The translations under genes and the position numbers were made by a program. From NCBI GenBank assembly GCA_963511655.1, contig CAUPJV010000001.1, positions 145,000-208,999 of the forward strand: a stretch of 64,000 nucleotides of DNA. The letters run 5' to 3'. Position 1 is the stretch's first letter. Each line of letters begins with the position of its first letter. This document shows, in pieces, positions 1 through 8,296 of this stretch. The stretch is from Aquabacterium sp963511655. Its GTDB lineage: Bacteria > Pseudomonadota > Gammaproteobacteria > Burkholderiales > Burkholderiaceae_C. The notes below the pieces were generated by a model. That model was not told the DNA's origin, did no database searches, and saw nothing but the letters and a program-made list of their open reading frames with translations.

Positions 1-3000
1 GGACCAAGGCCGTCAAGGCCTGGCCGGGGCCGACCTCGATGAACAGCACGTCGCCCGGTGCCTGAGCCAGGGCTTGCTCGGCTTGCACCGCCCGGCTGAA
101 GGCCACGGGCGCGCGCACCTGGCGGGCCCAGTAGCCCGGGTCGGTGGCTTCGTGGTCAGACAACAAGGCGCCGCTGATGCACGAGTACACCGGGATGCGA
201 GGCGCGGCCAGCGTGGCGTTTGACAGGGCCGCGTGCACGCGCGGCAGGGCGCCTTCCATGGAGGCGCTGTGGAATGCGTGCGAGACCTTCAGGCGCGTGA
301 CGCCGATGTCTTGCGCCTCCAGCGTTCGCGCCAGCGTGTCGATGTCGGCGTGCGACCCAGCGACCACGCTGAGCTGCGGGGCGTTGAGCGCGGCCACGTC
401 GATGCCGACGGGCAAGAGGGGTTGCAGCGCATCCAGGCTTGCCCGCACGGCCAGCATGGCGCCAGGCGGTTGCGCGAACATGGCCGCGCCGCGCTCCACC
501 ACGGCTTGCATGGCATCGGTGGGCGACATCACGCCCGCGTGGCAGGCCGCGGCGTACTCACCGATGCTGTGCCCGATCATGGCGTGGGGCTGGATGCCCA
601 GGCTGTCGAGCCAGGCAGCCAGCGCGTGAGACACCGCAAACAGCGCCGGCTGGGCGTGGCGGGTTTCAGCCAGCAGCGCGGCGGCCTGGGCGTCGTCGGG
701 TGCGGCTTGCGTCAGCAGGTGACGCAGGGTGGCTGCGAGCTCGGCGGGCGCGGCCGACAGGCAACGCTCGAAGGCGTCCCCGAAAGCCGGAAAGGCCTCG
801 ACCAGCTCGCGCGCCATGCCGGGGTGCTGGGAGCCCTGGCCGGGAAACAGGAAAACCAGGCGCGTGGGCCGCTTGACGCCAACCGTGCCGCTGGGAGACG
901 GGGCGGCGGCGAGGGCGCGCAGGGCGTCCACCGCCTCAGCCGCGTCGCGTGCCACCACGGCTGCCCGCACCGGCATGGCCTGGCGGCCGCGCATCAAGGT
1001 GGCGGCCACGGCGGACAGCGGGGGCACGGGGTGTGGCGGTGGGCTGCTGTGCAGCTTGCCGGCCGCCAGGTGTTCAGCGAGGTGCTCAGCGAGGTCAAGC
1101 GCACGCTGTTTCAGCGCCTCGGGGTGGCGCGCCGACAGGGGCAGCAGTTGCAGGCCGCTGCCCGCGTCGACACCCAGCGGCGTGGCCGGCAGTGTGACAG
1201 GCAACGTGGCAGGTGGCCCCTCTTCGACGATGACGTGCGCGTTCGTGCCCCCCACGCCGAAGGAGCTCACCGCGGCGCGGCGCACCACCGCACCGCGCGC
1301 CCAACCCAGCGGCTGGCCACTGACCTGAAACGGCGTGGCGGCAAAGTCGATCTGCGGGTTGGCTTGCGAGAAATGCAGCGTGCCCGGGATGCACTCGCGG
1401 TGCAGCGCCAGGGCGGCCTTGATGAGCCCCAGCACGCCCGCGGCGGCCACCAGGTGCCCGACGTGGCCCTTGACGGAGCCCAGCGTGCAAAAGCCCGTCT
1501 CGCGGGTGTCTTGCGACCAGGCCCGCGTCAGCGCCGCGACCTCGATGGGGTCGCCCAGCGCCGTGCCCGTGCCGTGCGCTTCCACGTAGCCGATGCTGCG
1601 CGCGTTGACCTGAGCGTGGCGCAGCGCCATGCGGATGGCCTGGGCCTGGCCGCTGACGCTGGGGGCCGTGAAGCTCGCCTTGTCGGCGCCATCGTTGTTG
1701 AGCCCGACGCCTTTGACCACGCCGTAGACGGTGTCGCCATCAGCCAGGGCGCGCGACAGGCGCTTGAGCACCACCACGCCGCCCCCGCTGCCGAACACCG
1801 TGCCCGAGGCCTGAGCGTCGAATGGCCGGCAGCGCCCGTCGGCCGACTCCATGCCCCCTTCGACGTGCAGGTAGCCTCCCTCTTGCGGGACGATGACGGT
1901 CACGCCGCCGGCCAGCGCCACGTCGCACTGACCCTGTGCCAGCGCGTGCCAGGCTTGTGTGACGGCCACGAGCGAGGTCGAACAGGCGGTGTGGATGGCC
2001 ACGGCCGGGCCGTTGAGGTTGAGTCGGTGCGCCACCCGGGTGGCCACGTAGTCCTTCTCGTTGGCCAGCATGGTGGTGAACTCGCCGGCTTGCGCGATGA
2101 GCTCGGGCTGCTCGGCTCGCATGGCAGGCAGGTAGCCGTTGTTGGCGCTGCCCGCGTAGACGCCGATGCGCCCCGGGCTGCGAGACGGGTCGATGCCGGC
2201 GTGTTCCAGCCCGCTCCAGCACAGCTCCAGGAACAGGCGCTGTTGCGGGTCCATCAGCGTGGCTTCGCGCGGCGAGATGCCGAAGAAGGCCGCGTCGAAG
2301 CGGTCGGCATCGGCCAGCACGCCGCGAGCCGCCACGAAATGGGGCTGGCTGCGCAGCGACTCGGGCACGGACGCATCGAGCTCTTCGGGCCGAAAACGCC
2401 GCAGCGTTTCCTTGTCGTTCAGCAAGTCGGTCCAGAAGGTGTCCAGGTCGCGGGCCTCGCCCACGCGCAAGGCCATGCCGACGATGGCGATGCCTTCGCC
2501 AGGAGGCGCACCGATCGGCCCTTCATCGATTTGCGGCGTGGAGGTGTCCGGTGCGCTCAGCAAGGCAGCCAGCCCGGCCACCGTGGGGCGGTCGTAGACG
2601 TCGGCCACGCTCAGCCGCACGCCTTGCTCCTTGAGTCGGGTGACGAAGCGCATCACCAGCAGCGAGCGGGCACCCTGGTCGAACACGTTGGCGTCGTCGG
2701 GCAGTTGGTCCAGGCCCAGCAGCTCCTGCCAGAGCTGGCGAATGCGCCCGACCAGCTCCGTGCGGCCCGCCCGCGAGGCGTTGCCTTGGGGGGCGTCGGC
2801 GCTGGGTGCATTGGCGCGTGGTGCATCAGCGCGTGGTACAGCCGGTGGCAGGCTGCGGCGGTCGATCTTGCCGCTGGGCGTCGTGGGCAGCCGCTGGAGC
2901 ACCGCGAAGCGCACCGGGATCATGTACTCGGGCAGGCGCTCACGCAGCCAGCTGCGCCATCCCGACGCCAACGTGCTGGCGCCCGGTTTGAGCACCACGT

Positions 3001-4381
3001 GGGCGGTCAGCACGCGGCTGCCGTCTGGGTCGGTCGGGGCCGTGACCACCGCATCCAGCAAGTCGGGGTGCGCCATCAGGGCCAGCTCGATGTCACCGGG
3101 TTCGATGCGGAAGCCGTCGACCTTGAGTTGCTGGTCGGCTCGACCCAGGTAGGTGAGGGCGCCGCCGTCGTCCTGGCTGACCAGGTCACCGGTGGCATAC
3201 CAGCGCCCGGTTTGGCCCGCGGGCTCGATCAGGAAGCGATCGGCCGTGAGGCTGGCCTGGCCGAGGTAGCCTTCGGCCAGGGTTTCACCGCCCAGCATCA
3301 GCTCGCCCGGCGCGACACCGGGCTCATCCGAGGCCACGGGACGCAACCAGACCTTCACATGGGGCAGTGGGCGCCCGATCGGCGGGATCTGCGGCCAGGT
3401 CTGCGGTGAGCCACTGAGCTCATGGGCGGTGACCACGTGGGTCTCCGTCGGGCCATAGTGGTTGTGCAGCACGGCACCGCTCTGGCGCTCGAACAGCGCG
3501 CGGATGTTGGGCGTGACCTGGAGCTGTTCGCCCGCGCTGACGACGTCCTGCAGGCACAGGCCGCCCGCCGTGGGCGACTCGCTGTGGGCGTCGGCGTCGG
3601 CTTCGGCTTCGGCTTCGGCGTCTGCGTGCGCGAGCATCTGCAGCGCCACATAGGGCAGGTAAAGGCGTTGAACGCGCTGCTCGACCAGGGCGGCACGCAG
3701 CCGAGCGGGGTCGCGGCGCACCTCGTCGGAGACGAGCACCAGCGTGCCACCGGTGGCCAGCGTGGTGGCGATTTCCTGGAAATGCACGTCAAAGGACAGG
3801 GGCGCGAACTGCAGCGTGCGCGCCGACTGCCCCAGGCGCGGGTGCGCTGCGTGCCAGGCGGTGAGGTGGGCCAGCGGCGCCACCCCCATGGCCACGCCCT
3901 TGGGCCGGCCAGTGGAGCCGGAGGTGAAGAGCACGTAGACCAGGTCGCCCGAGCCGGCGTGCGGTGCCTCGGAGCGCGCACGCGGCGACGCCAGGCAAGG
4001 GAATTCGCCCACCTGCGAGCGCAGCGCGTCCAGCGAGGCGGAGTCGCCCACGACGGCGCGCACCTGCGCATCCTCCAGCATGGCCTGCAGGCGCTCACTG
4101 GGGTAGCTGAGGTCCAGCGGCACGTAAGCCAGCCCGGCCTCCAGCGCCGCCAGGATGGAGACGATGGTGTCGACGCTGCGGGCAGCGGCGATCCCCACCC
4201 GGTCACCCGACTGCAGCCCTGCAGCCAGCCACGCGGCGGTGCGCTGGCTGACCTGATCGGCCAGCTGCTGGTACGTCAGGTGGGCGCCCAGGCCCTCGAT
4301 CGCAACGCGCGCAGGCCACTGCACTGCGCTGGTTCGCAAAAGCTCTCGTAGGTGGATGTGCGCTCCAGCCCCGTTGGTCAT
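1..4381 (-). CDS. Hybrid NRPS-PKS, N-terminal part (A-PCP-KS-AT), partial at left window edge
   Basis: Multidomain assembly-line enzyme. The frame is open from an ATG at 4381 to base 1 with no stop, giving the first 1460 residues. An adenylation domain fills about 1-505: LFTSGSTGRPKG near 150, NHYGPTETH near 305, YATGDLV, GRADQQLKVDGFRIEPGD and PTTPSGKIDRR near 500. A carrier domain follows with GARSL (phosphopantetheine serine near 573). A ketosynthase begins near 630 (IAIVGMALR), with catalytic Cys in HTACSTS near 797, then EAHGTGTALGDP and KGHVGH. An acyltransferase begins near 1176 (FLFPGQGSQHPGM), with GHSIGEY near 1271 and HAFHS near 1368, a malonyl-type motif. No condensation domain precedes the A domain, so it looks like an amino-acid loading module feeding a PKS extension module. 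Adenylation pocket residues read as D-V-Q-Y-V-A-H-V-V, close to known proline codes. Later domains lie outside the window and the product is unknown. Confidence 0.93.
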   Translation of the reverse strand, partial: MTNGAGAHIHLRELLRTSAVQWPARVAIEGLGAHLTYQQLADQVSQRTAAWLAAGLQSGDRVGIAAARSVDTIVSILAALEAGLAYVPLDLSYPSERLQAMLEDAQVRAVVGDSASLDALRSQVGEFPCLASPRARSEAPHAGSGDLVYVLFTSGSTGRPKGVAMGVAPLAHLTAWHAAHPRLGQSARTLQFAPLSFDVHFQEIATTLATGGTLVLVSDEVRRDPARLRAALVEQRVQRLYLPYVALQMLAHADAEAEAEADADAHSESPTAGGLCLQDVVSAGEQLQVTPNIRALFERQSGAVLHNHYGPTETHVVTAHELSGSPQTWPQIPPIGRPLPHVKVWLRPVASDEPGVAPGELMLGGETLAEGYLGQASLTADRFLIEPAGQTGRWYATGDLVSQDDGGALTYLGRADQQLKVDGFRIEPGDIELALMAHPDLLDAVVTAPTDPDGSRVLTAHVVLKPGASTLASGWRSWLRERLPEYMIPVRFAVLQRLPTTPSGKIDRRSLPPAVPRADAPRANAPSADAPQGNASRAGRTELVGRIRQLWQELLGLDQLPDDANVFDQGARSLLVMRFVTRLKEQGVRLSVADVYDRPTVAGLAALLSAPDTSTPQIDEGPIGAPPGEGIAIVGMALRVGEARDLDTFWTDLLNDKETLRRFRPEELDASVPESLRSQPHFVAARGVLADADRFDAAFFGISPREATLMDPQQRLFLELCWSGLEHAGIDPSRSPGRIGVYAGSANNGYLPAMRAEQPELIAQAGEFTTMLANEKDYVATRVAHRLNLNGPAVAIHTACSTSLVAVTQAWHALAQGQCDVALAGGVTVIVPQEGGYLHVEGGMESADGRCRPFDAQASGTVFGSGGGVVVLKRLSRALADGDTVYGVVKGVGLNNDGADKASFTAPSVSGQAQAIRMALRHAQVNARSIGYVEAHGTGTALGDPIEVAALTRAWSQDTRETGFCTLGSVKGHVGHLVAAAGVLGLIKAALALHRECIPGTLHFSQANPQIDFAATPFQVSGQPLGWARGAVVRRAAVSSFGVGGTNAHVIVEEGPPATLPVTLPATPLGVDAGSGLQLLPLSARHPEALKQRALDLAEHLAEHLAAGKLHSSPPPHPVPPLSAVAATLMRGRQAMPVRAAVVARDAAEAVDALRALAAAPSPSGTVGVKRPTRLVFLFPGQGSQHPGMARELVEAFPAFGDAFERCLSAAPAELAATLRHLLTQAAPDDAQAAALLAETRHAQPALFAVSHALAAWLDSLGIQPHAMIGHSIGEYAAACHAGVMSPTDAMQAVVERGAAMFAQPPGAMLAVRASLDALQPLLPVGIDVAALNAPQLSVVAGSHADIDTLARTLEAQDIGVTRLKVSHAFHSASMEGALPRVHAALSNATLAAPRIPVYSCISGALLSDHEATDPGYWARQVRAPVAFSRAVQAEQALAQAPGDVLFIEVGPGQALTALV
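3590..3625 (-). repeat. In-frame hexanucleotide repeat in the adenylation domain (Glu-Ala/Asp-Ala tract)
   Basis: Short direct repeats of TTCGGC and GTCGGC (plus strand) translate on the minus strand as alternating Glu-Ala then Asp-Ala pairs. The tract lies in the loop between the YLPYVA and VVSAGE segments, away from core motifs. The repeat length is a multiple of three, so copy-number change would lengthen or shorten the loop without shifting frame. Confidence 0.7.
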
Positions 4382-4463
4382 CGTCACCTCGTCCTGCCTT
4401 TTGGTGGGTGGCGCTCAGGCATGACTTGCCCGTGCCTGGCTTCACCCCATTCGTGAGTCTGTG

Positions 4464-4480
4464 GCGTGCCTGTGGCACGC
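4464..4480 (-). promoter_or_regulatory. Seven-base-pair hairpin in the NRPS-PKS leader
   Basis: GCGTGCC and GGCACGC are perfect complements separated by three bases, lying between the inverted repeat and the start codon. There is no T-tract, so it is not an intrinsic terminator. It would be in the mRNA leader if transcription starts near the inverted repeat. Confidence 0.35.
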
Positions 4481-4488
4481 ACCCAAGG

Positions 4489-4504
4489 AGTAACCATTGT
4501 TACT
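4489..4504. promoter_or_regulatory. Inverted repeat AGTAACCATTGTTACT, candidate operator for the NRPS-PKS
   Basis: Perfect 6-base arms AGTAAC and GTTACT flank a 4-base centre, about 110 bases upstream of the NRPS-PKS start. The size and symmetry fit a dimeric repressor or activator site. No regulator gene is in the window and I do not recognise the motif as a known family consensus. Confidence 0.4.
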
Positions 4505-4735
4505 TCGCAGTATTCACCGTGTTCAAAGCGAAAGGGTGGCTTGCCCCCAGGTTAAAGGGGTAAAAATGTCTTGCTGTTCGGGGCATGCCCAGCGGCAGGC
4601 CGGTGTTTTTCCGATATTCCTATGGATTCGGTAGGCCCTGTTGTTTTCCCATCCTCTGAAAACCCCGCCGAATCGGCCTAGATGGCGTTTCAATGGGAGC
4701 GACCCGTGCGGGTGCGACGCGCTACAGTCTCGGCC

Positions 4736-5818
4736 ATGAACACCGAGCCCTTGAGTCCCTGGCGCGCCTGCGTGGCGCCGATGCTGGACTGGACCGACAC
4801 CCACTGTCGCTACTTTCACCGCCTGCTCAGCCCCCACGCCCGTCTCTACACCGAGATGCTGACCACCGGCGCCCTGGTGCACGGCCAGATGCACCGGTTC
4901 CTGGACTACGACACCAGCGAGCACCCCGTGGCGTTGCAGCTCGGCGGCAGCGAGCCGGCCGACCTGGCCCACTGCGCCAAGCTGGCCCAGAAATGGGGCT
5001 ACGACGAGGTCAACCTGAACTGCGGCTGCCCGAGCGAGCGCGTCCAGCGCGGTGCCTTCGGGGCCTGCCTGATGAACGAAGCCAGCCTGGTGGGCGACTG
5101 CGTCAAGGCCATGATCGACGCGGTCGGGGGCGACCCGAAGGTGCCCATCACGGTCAAGCACCGCATCGGCATCGATCAGAACGAGTCTTATGACTTCGTG
5201 CGCGACTTCGTGGGCACCGTGGCCGAGGCGGGCTGCGAGGTTTTCATCGTGCACGCGCGCAACGCCTGGCTCAAGGGCCTGAGCCCGAAGGAAAACCGCG
5301 AGATCCCGCCTTTGCGCTACGGCATGGTCCACCAGCTCAAGCGCGACTTCCCGCACCTGACCATCGTGCTCAATGGCGGCCTGGCCGACAACGCCGCCTG
5401 CCTGGCTCAGCTGCAGCCCGGCGCCGAGCTGCCCGGCGTGACGCTGGATGGCGTCATGGTGGGGCGCGCGGCGTACCACACCCCCTGGATCCTGTCGGAG
5501 TGGGACGAGCTCTTCTTCGGCCAGGCCCCGCGCGCCGAGCCCTTGACCCGCGAGGGGGTTGAGGCCGCCATGGTGGCTTACGTCGAGCACCAGATGGCCC
5601 GCACCAAGGGCTGGGCGCACGGCGAGGTGCGCTGGCACCAGGTCATTCGCCACATCCTGGGGCTCTACAACGGCCTGCCTGGTGCCCGCCGTTGGCGCCA
5701 GGTGTGGTCCGACCACACCCTCAAGAACCACCTTCCCTCCGAGGTGATGAAGCTGGCGCACCAGCGACCGCCGCGTCGCGAAGAGCCCGGCACGGGCCTT
5801 GCAGCCGAGGCGGCATGA
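4736..5818 (+). CDS. dusA: tRNA-dihydrouridine(20/20a) synthase DusA
   Basis: FMN-dependent enzyme that reduces uridine to dihydrouridine in the tRNA D-loop, using NADPH. The 360-residue protein has the family hallmarks: VAPMLDWTDTHCRYF at the N terminus (FMN-binding barrel start), YTEMLTTGALVHG, NLNCGCPSERVQ with the catalytic Cys, VKHRIGID, FIVHARNAWLKGLSPKENR and NGGL before the C-terminal helical part. Length and the PKENRE motif fit DusA rather than DusB or DusC. The ATG at 4736 is chosen because it precedes the conserved core by a usual distance; an upstream in-frame ATG at 4682 would add 18 residues of unconserved sequence. The stop overlaps the next start as ATGA, so it is probably co-translated with guanine deaminase. 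Confidence 0.96.
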   Translation: MNTEPLSPWRACVAPMLDWTDTHCRYFHRLLSPHARLYTEMLTTGALVHGQMHRFLDYDTSEHPVALQLGGSEPADLAHCAKLAQKWGYDEVNLNCGCPSERVQRGAFGACLMNEASLVGDCVKAMIDAVGGDPKVPITVKHRIGIDQNESYDFVRDFVGTVAEAGCEVFIVHARNAWLKGLSPKENREIPPLRYGMVHQLKRDFPHLTIVLNGGLADNAACLAQLQPGAELPGVTLDGVMVGRAAYHTPWILSEWDELFFGQAPRAEPLTREGVEAAMVAYVEHQMARTKGWAHGEVRWHQVIRHILGLYNGLPGARRWRQVWSDHTLKNHLPSEVMKLAHQRPPRREEPGTGLAAEAA

Positions 5819-7164
5819 GCCCATCTCAGCCTTCCACTGCTTCGTCCCTCGCGCCAGACCGCTGGATCTTGCGCGGCGACCTGCTCGACTTCGTGGACGA
5901 CCCGGGGTTCGCATCCCCCGATGAAGCACCGGGGGTGCGCTGGCGGGCCGACCACCTCGTTCTCATCGACTCGGGGCGCATCCACGCGGTGCAGCCGGCC
6001 CAACAAGACCTGCCCGAGGCCTGGCGCGACGTGCCCGTTCAGGATGAGCGCGGTCGCCTGATCCTGCCCGGCTTCATCGACACCCACGTTCACTGCCCGC
6101 AACTCGACGTCATCGCCAGCTACGGCACCGAGTTGCTCGACTGGCTCAACACCTACACCTTCCCCGCCGAGCGGCGCTACGCCGACCCCGCTGTCTCGCA
6201 GCAGGGCGCGCGGCGATTCCTCAACGCCCTGTGGGCCCACGGCACGACCAGCGCCGTCGTCTTCCCGACCGTGCACAAGGTCAGCGCCGAGGCCCTGTTC
6301 GAGGCCGCGCACGCCGCCGACATGCGGATGATCACGGGCAAGGTGCTGATGAACCGCTTCGCGCCCGAAGGCCTGCTGGACGACGTCGATCAGGCCGAGC
6401 GCGACTGCGTGGACCTCATCGACCGCTGGCACGGCCAGGGCCGCAACGCCTTCGCCGTGACGGTGCGCTTTGCGCCCACCAGCACGCCCGAGCAGTTGAA
6501 GATGGCCGGCCAGCTGTGCCAGGCCCACGCCGGCACTTACATGCAGACCCACGTCGCCGAGAACCGCGACGAGGTCAAGTGGGTGATGGAGCTCTACCCG
6601 GACGCCCGCAGCTACCTCGACGTCTACGACCGCGACGGCCTGATCGGTCCGCGCGCCGTGCTGGCCCACGGCATCTGGCTGGACGAGCGCGACCGCGCCG
6701 TGCTGCGCGAAAGTGGTGCCCAGATCGCCCACAGCCCCAGCTCCAACTTGTTTTTGGGCAGCGGCCTGTTCGACTGGGCCCAGGCCCAGCGCGACGGCCT
6801 GCACGTGAGCCTGGCCAGCGACGTGGGCGGCGGCACCAGCCTGAGCATGCTGCGCAACATGCAGGACGCCTACAAGATCCAGGCCCTGCAAGGCACCCGC
6901 CTGACGGCCTGGAAGGCGCTTCACACAGCCACCCTGGGTGCCGCGCGGGCGCTGGGCCTGTCGGGTGAAATCGGCTCGATCGAGCCTGGCTGCCACGCCG
7001 ACCTGGTGGCCTGGAACTGGGCCCGCGGCGAGGTGGCCACGCACCGCGACGGCCTGTGTCGCGACCTGCACGAGCGCCTGTTCGTGTGGATGACCCTGGG
7101 CGACGAGCGCAACCTGCATCAAACCTGGGTGGCGGGCCGCAGCGTGTTCGCCGCGAGCCCCTGA
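5815..7164 (+). CDS. guaD: Guanine deaminase
   Basis: Zinc-dependent amidohydrolase converting guanine to xanthine plus ammonia in purine salvage or catabolism. The 449-residue protein carries the amidohydrolase metal motif HVHCPQ (near 91-96), the second-shell HVAEN, LAHGIWLDERD and the SDVGGGTSLSML segment that supplies the catalytic Asp. Length matches bacterial GuaD of about 440. The ATG overlaps the dusA stop by four bases. It is followed after 23 bases by an adenine deaminase, so the two base deaminases form a purine-base operon. No xanthine dehydrogenase or transporter is in the window. Confidence 0.95.
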   Translation: MSPSQPSTASSLAPDRWILRGDLLDFVDDPGFASPDEAPGVRWRADHLVLIDSGRIHAVQPAQQDLPEAWRDVPVQDERGRLILPGFIDTHVHCPQLDVIASYGTELLDWLNTYTFPAERRYADPAVSQQGARRFLNALWAHGTTSAVVFPTVHKVSAEALFEAAHAADMRMITGKVLMNRFAPEGLLDDVDQAERDCVDLIDRWHGQGRNAFAVTVRFAPTSTPEQLKMAGQLCQAHAGTYMQTHVAENRDEVKWVMELYPDARSYLDVYDRDGLIGPRAVLAHGIWLDERDRAVLRESGAQIAHSPSSNLFLGSGLFDWAQAQRDGLHVSLASDVGGGTSLSMLRNMQDAYKIQALQGTRLTAWKALHTATLGAARALGLSGEIGSIEPGCHADLVAWNWARGEVATHRDGLCRDLHERLFVWMTLGDERNLHQTWVAGRSVFAASP

Positions 7165-7187
7165 CCCCACACCCCACCGGATCGACC

Positions 7188-8246
7188 ATGACCCTGACCG
7201 CCGACACCTTCTCCCGCATCCCCGCTGGGCGCCTGCCCGAGCTGCTGGCCGCCATGCCCAAGGCCGAGTTGCACCTGCACATCGAGGGCTCTCTGGAGCC
7301 CGAGCGCATCTTCGCGCTGGCCCAGCGCAACGGCGTGCAGCTGAGCTACCCCAGCGTCGAGGCCTTGCGCCAGGCCTACGCCTTCACCGACCTGCAGAGC
7401 TTCCTGGACATCTACTACGCCGGGGCCTCGGTGCTGCTCAAGGAGCAGGACTTCCACGACATGGCCTGGGACTACCTGCTCAAGGCCCGAGCCGACAACG
7501 TCGTGCACGTCGAGATGTTTTTCGACCCGCAGACCCACACCGAGCGCGGCGTGCCCTTCGAGGTCGTCATCCAGGGCCTGACCTCGGCCTGCGAGCGCGC
7601 CAAGACCGAGCTGGGCGTGAGCGCCTCGCTGATCATGTGCTTCCTGCGCCACCTGTCCGAAGAAGCGGCTTTCGAGACGCTCGAGCAGGCGCTGCCCTTC
7701 AAGCACCTGTTCATCGGCGTGGGGCTGGACTCCAGCGAGCGCGGCCACCCGCCCGAGAAGTTCGCCCGCGTCTTCGAGCGCTGCCGCGAGCTGGGCCTGC
7801 ACCTGGTCGCCCACGCTGGCGAAGAAGGCCCGCCCGAGTACATCGTCAACGCGCTGGACATCCTGCACGTCGAGCGCATCGACCACGGTGTTCGCTGCGT
7901 GGAGGACCCGGAGCTGGTCAAGCGCCTGGCGCGTGAGGGCATGGCCCTGACCGTGTGCCCGCTGTCGAACATCAAACTGTGCGTGTTCGATGACATGGTC
8001 CAGCACAACCTCAAGTCCCTGCTGGACGCCGGCTTGAAGGTCACCATCAACTCGGACGACCCGGCTTATTTCGGCGGCTACGTCAACCAGAACTACCTGG
8101 CGACCTTCGCAGCGTTGCCGCTGGGTGCGGCCGAGGCCCACACCCTGGCGCGCAACAGCCTGGAGGCCAGCTTCGTCTCGGACGAGGTCAAGGCGGGCTG
8201 GGTGGCCCGACTCGATCAGGTGTTCGCCAGCTTCGCCTCGGCCTGA
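7188..8246 (+). CDS. Adenine deaminase (adenosine deaminase family, Ade type)
   Basis: Metal-dependent hydrolase predicted to turn adenine into hypoxanthine. The 352-residue protein has the adenosine/adenine deaminase fold: KAELHLHIEGSLEPE (metal His pair near 26-28), HAGEEGPPEY with the catalytic Glu, ERIDHGVR and SDDPAYFGGYVNQN. The PAYFGGY version of the last motif is the one I associate with the adenine deaminase branch, not with adenosine deaminase, which usually has TDDP followed by different residues. Start chosen at 7188 by alignment; longer in-frame starts would run back through the guaD end. Adenosine deaminase activity remains the alternative, and is less likely. Confidence 0.9.
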   Translation: MTLTADTFSRIPAGRLPELLAAMPKAELHLHIEGSLEPERIFALAQRNGVQLSYPSVEALRQAYAFTDLQSFLDIYYAGASVLLKEQDFHDMAWDYLLKARADNVVHVEMFFDPQTHTERGVPFEVVIQGLTSACERAKTELGVSASLIMCFLRHLSEEAAFETLEQALPFKHLFIGVGLDSSERGHPPEKFARVFERCRELGLHLVAHAGEEGPPEYIVNALDILHVERIDHGVRCVEDPELVKRLAREGMALTVCPLSNIKLCVFDDMVQHNLKSLLDAGLKVTINSDDPAYFGGYVNQNYLATFAALPLGAAEAHTLARNSLEASFVSDEVKAGWVARLDQVFASFASA

Positions 8247-8296
8247 TCCAAGCCCACACGCCGCAGGGGCGGGGGGAAAGCTGCGATGATCTTTGC

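Larger units (their letters stand above)
4382..4735. other. Divergent intergenic region between the NRPS-PKS and dusA
   Basis: This 354-base gap separates the minus-strand NRPS-PKS start from the plus-strand dusA start and must carry both control regions. It is less GC-rich than its surroundings between about 4500 and 4670. It contains a 16-base inverted repeat (4489-4504) and a strong short hairpin (4464-4480). Near dusA there is a GCTACAGT box (4721-4728) only seven bases before the ATG, which resembles a -10 element and would give a nearly leaderless transcript. No coding frame with a recognisable product was seen. Confidence 0.6.

Noticed and set aside
233..3409. Plus-strand open frame of over 1000 codons antisense to the NRPS-PKS
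   Set aside because: It mirrors the third-position GC bias of the minus-strand gene, has no domain likeness, and the minus strand shows every expected catalytic motif.
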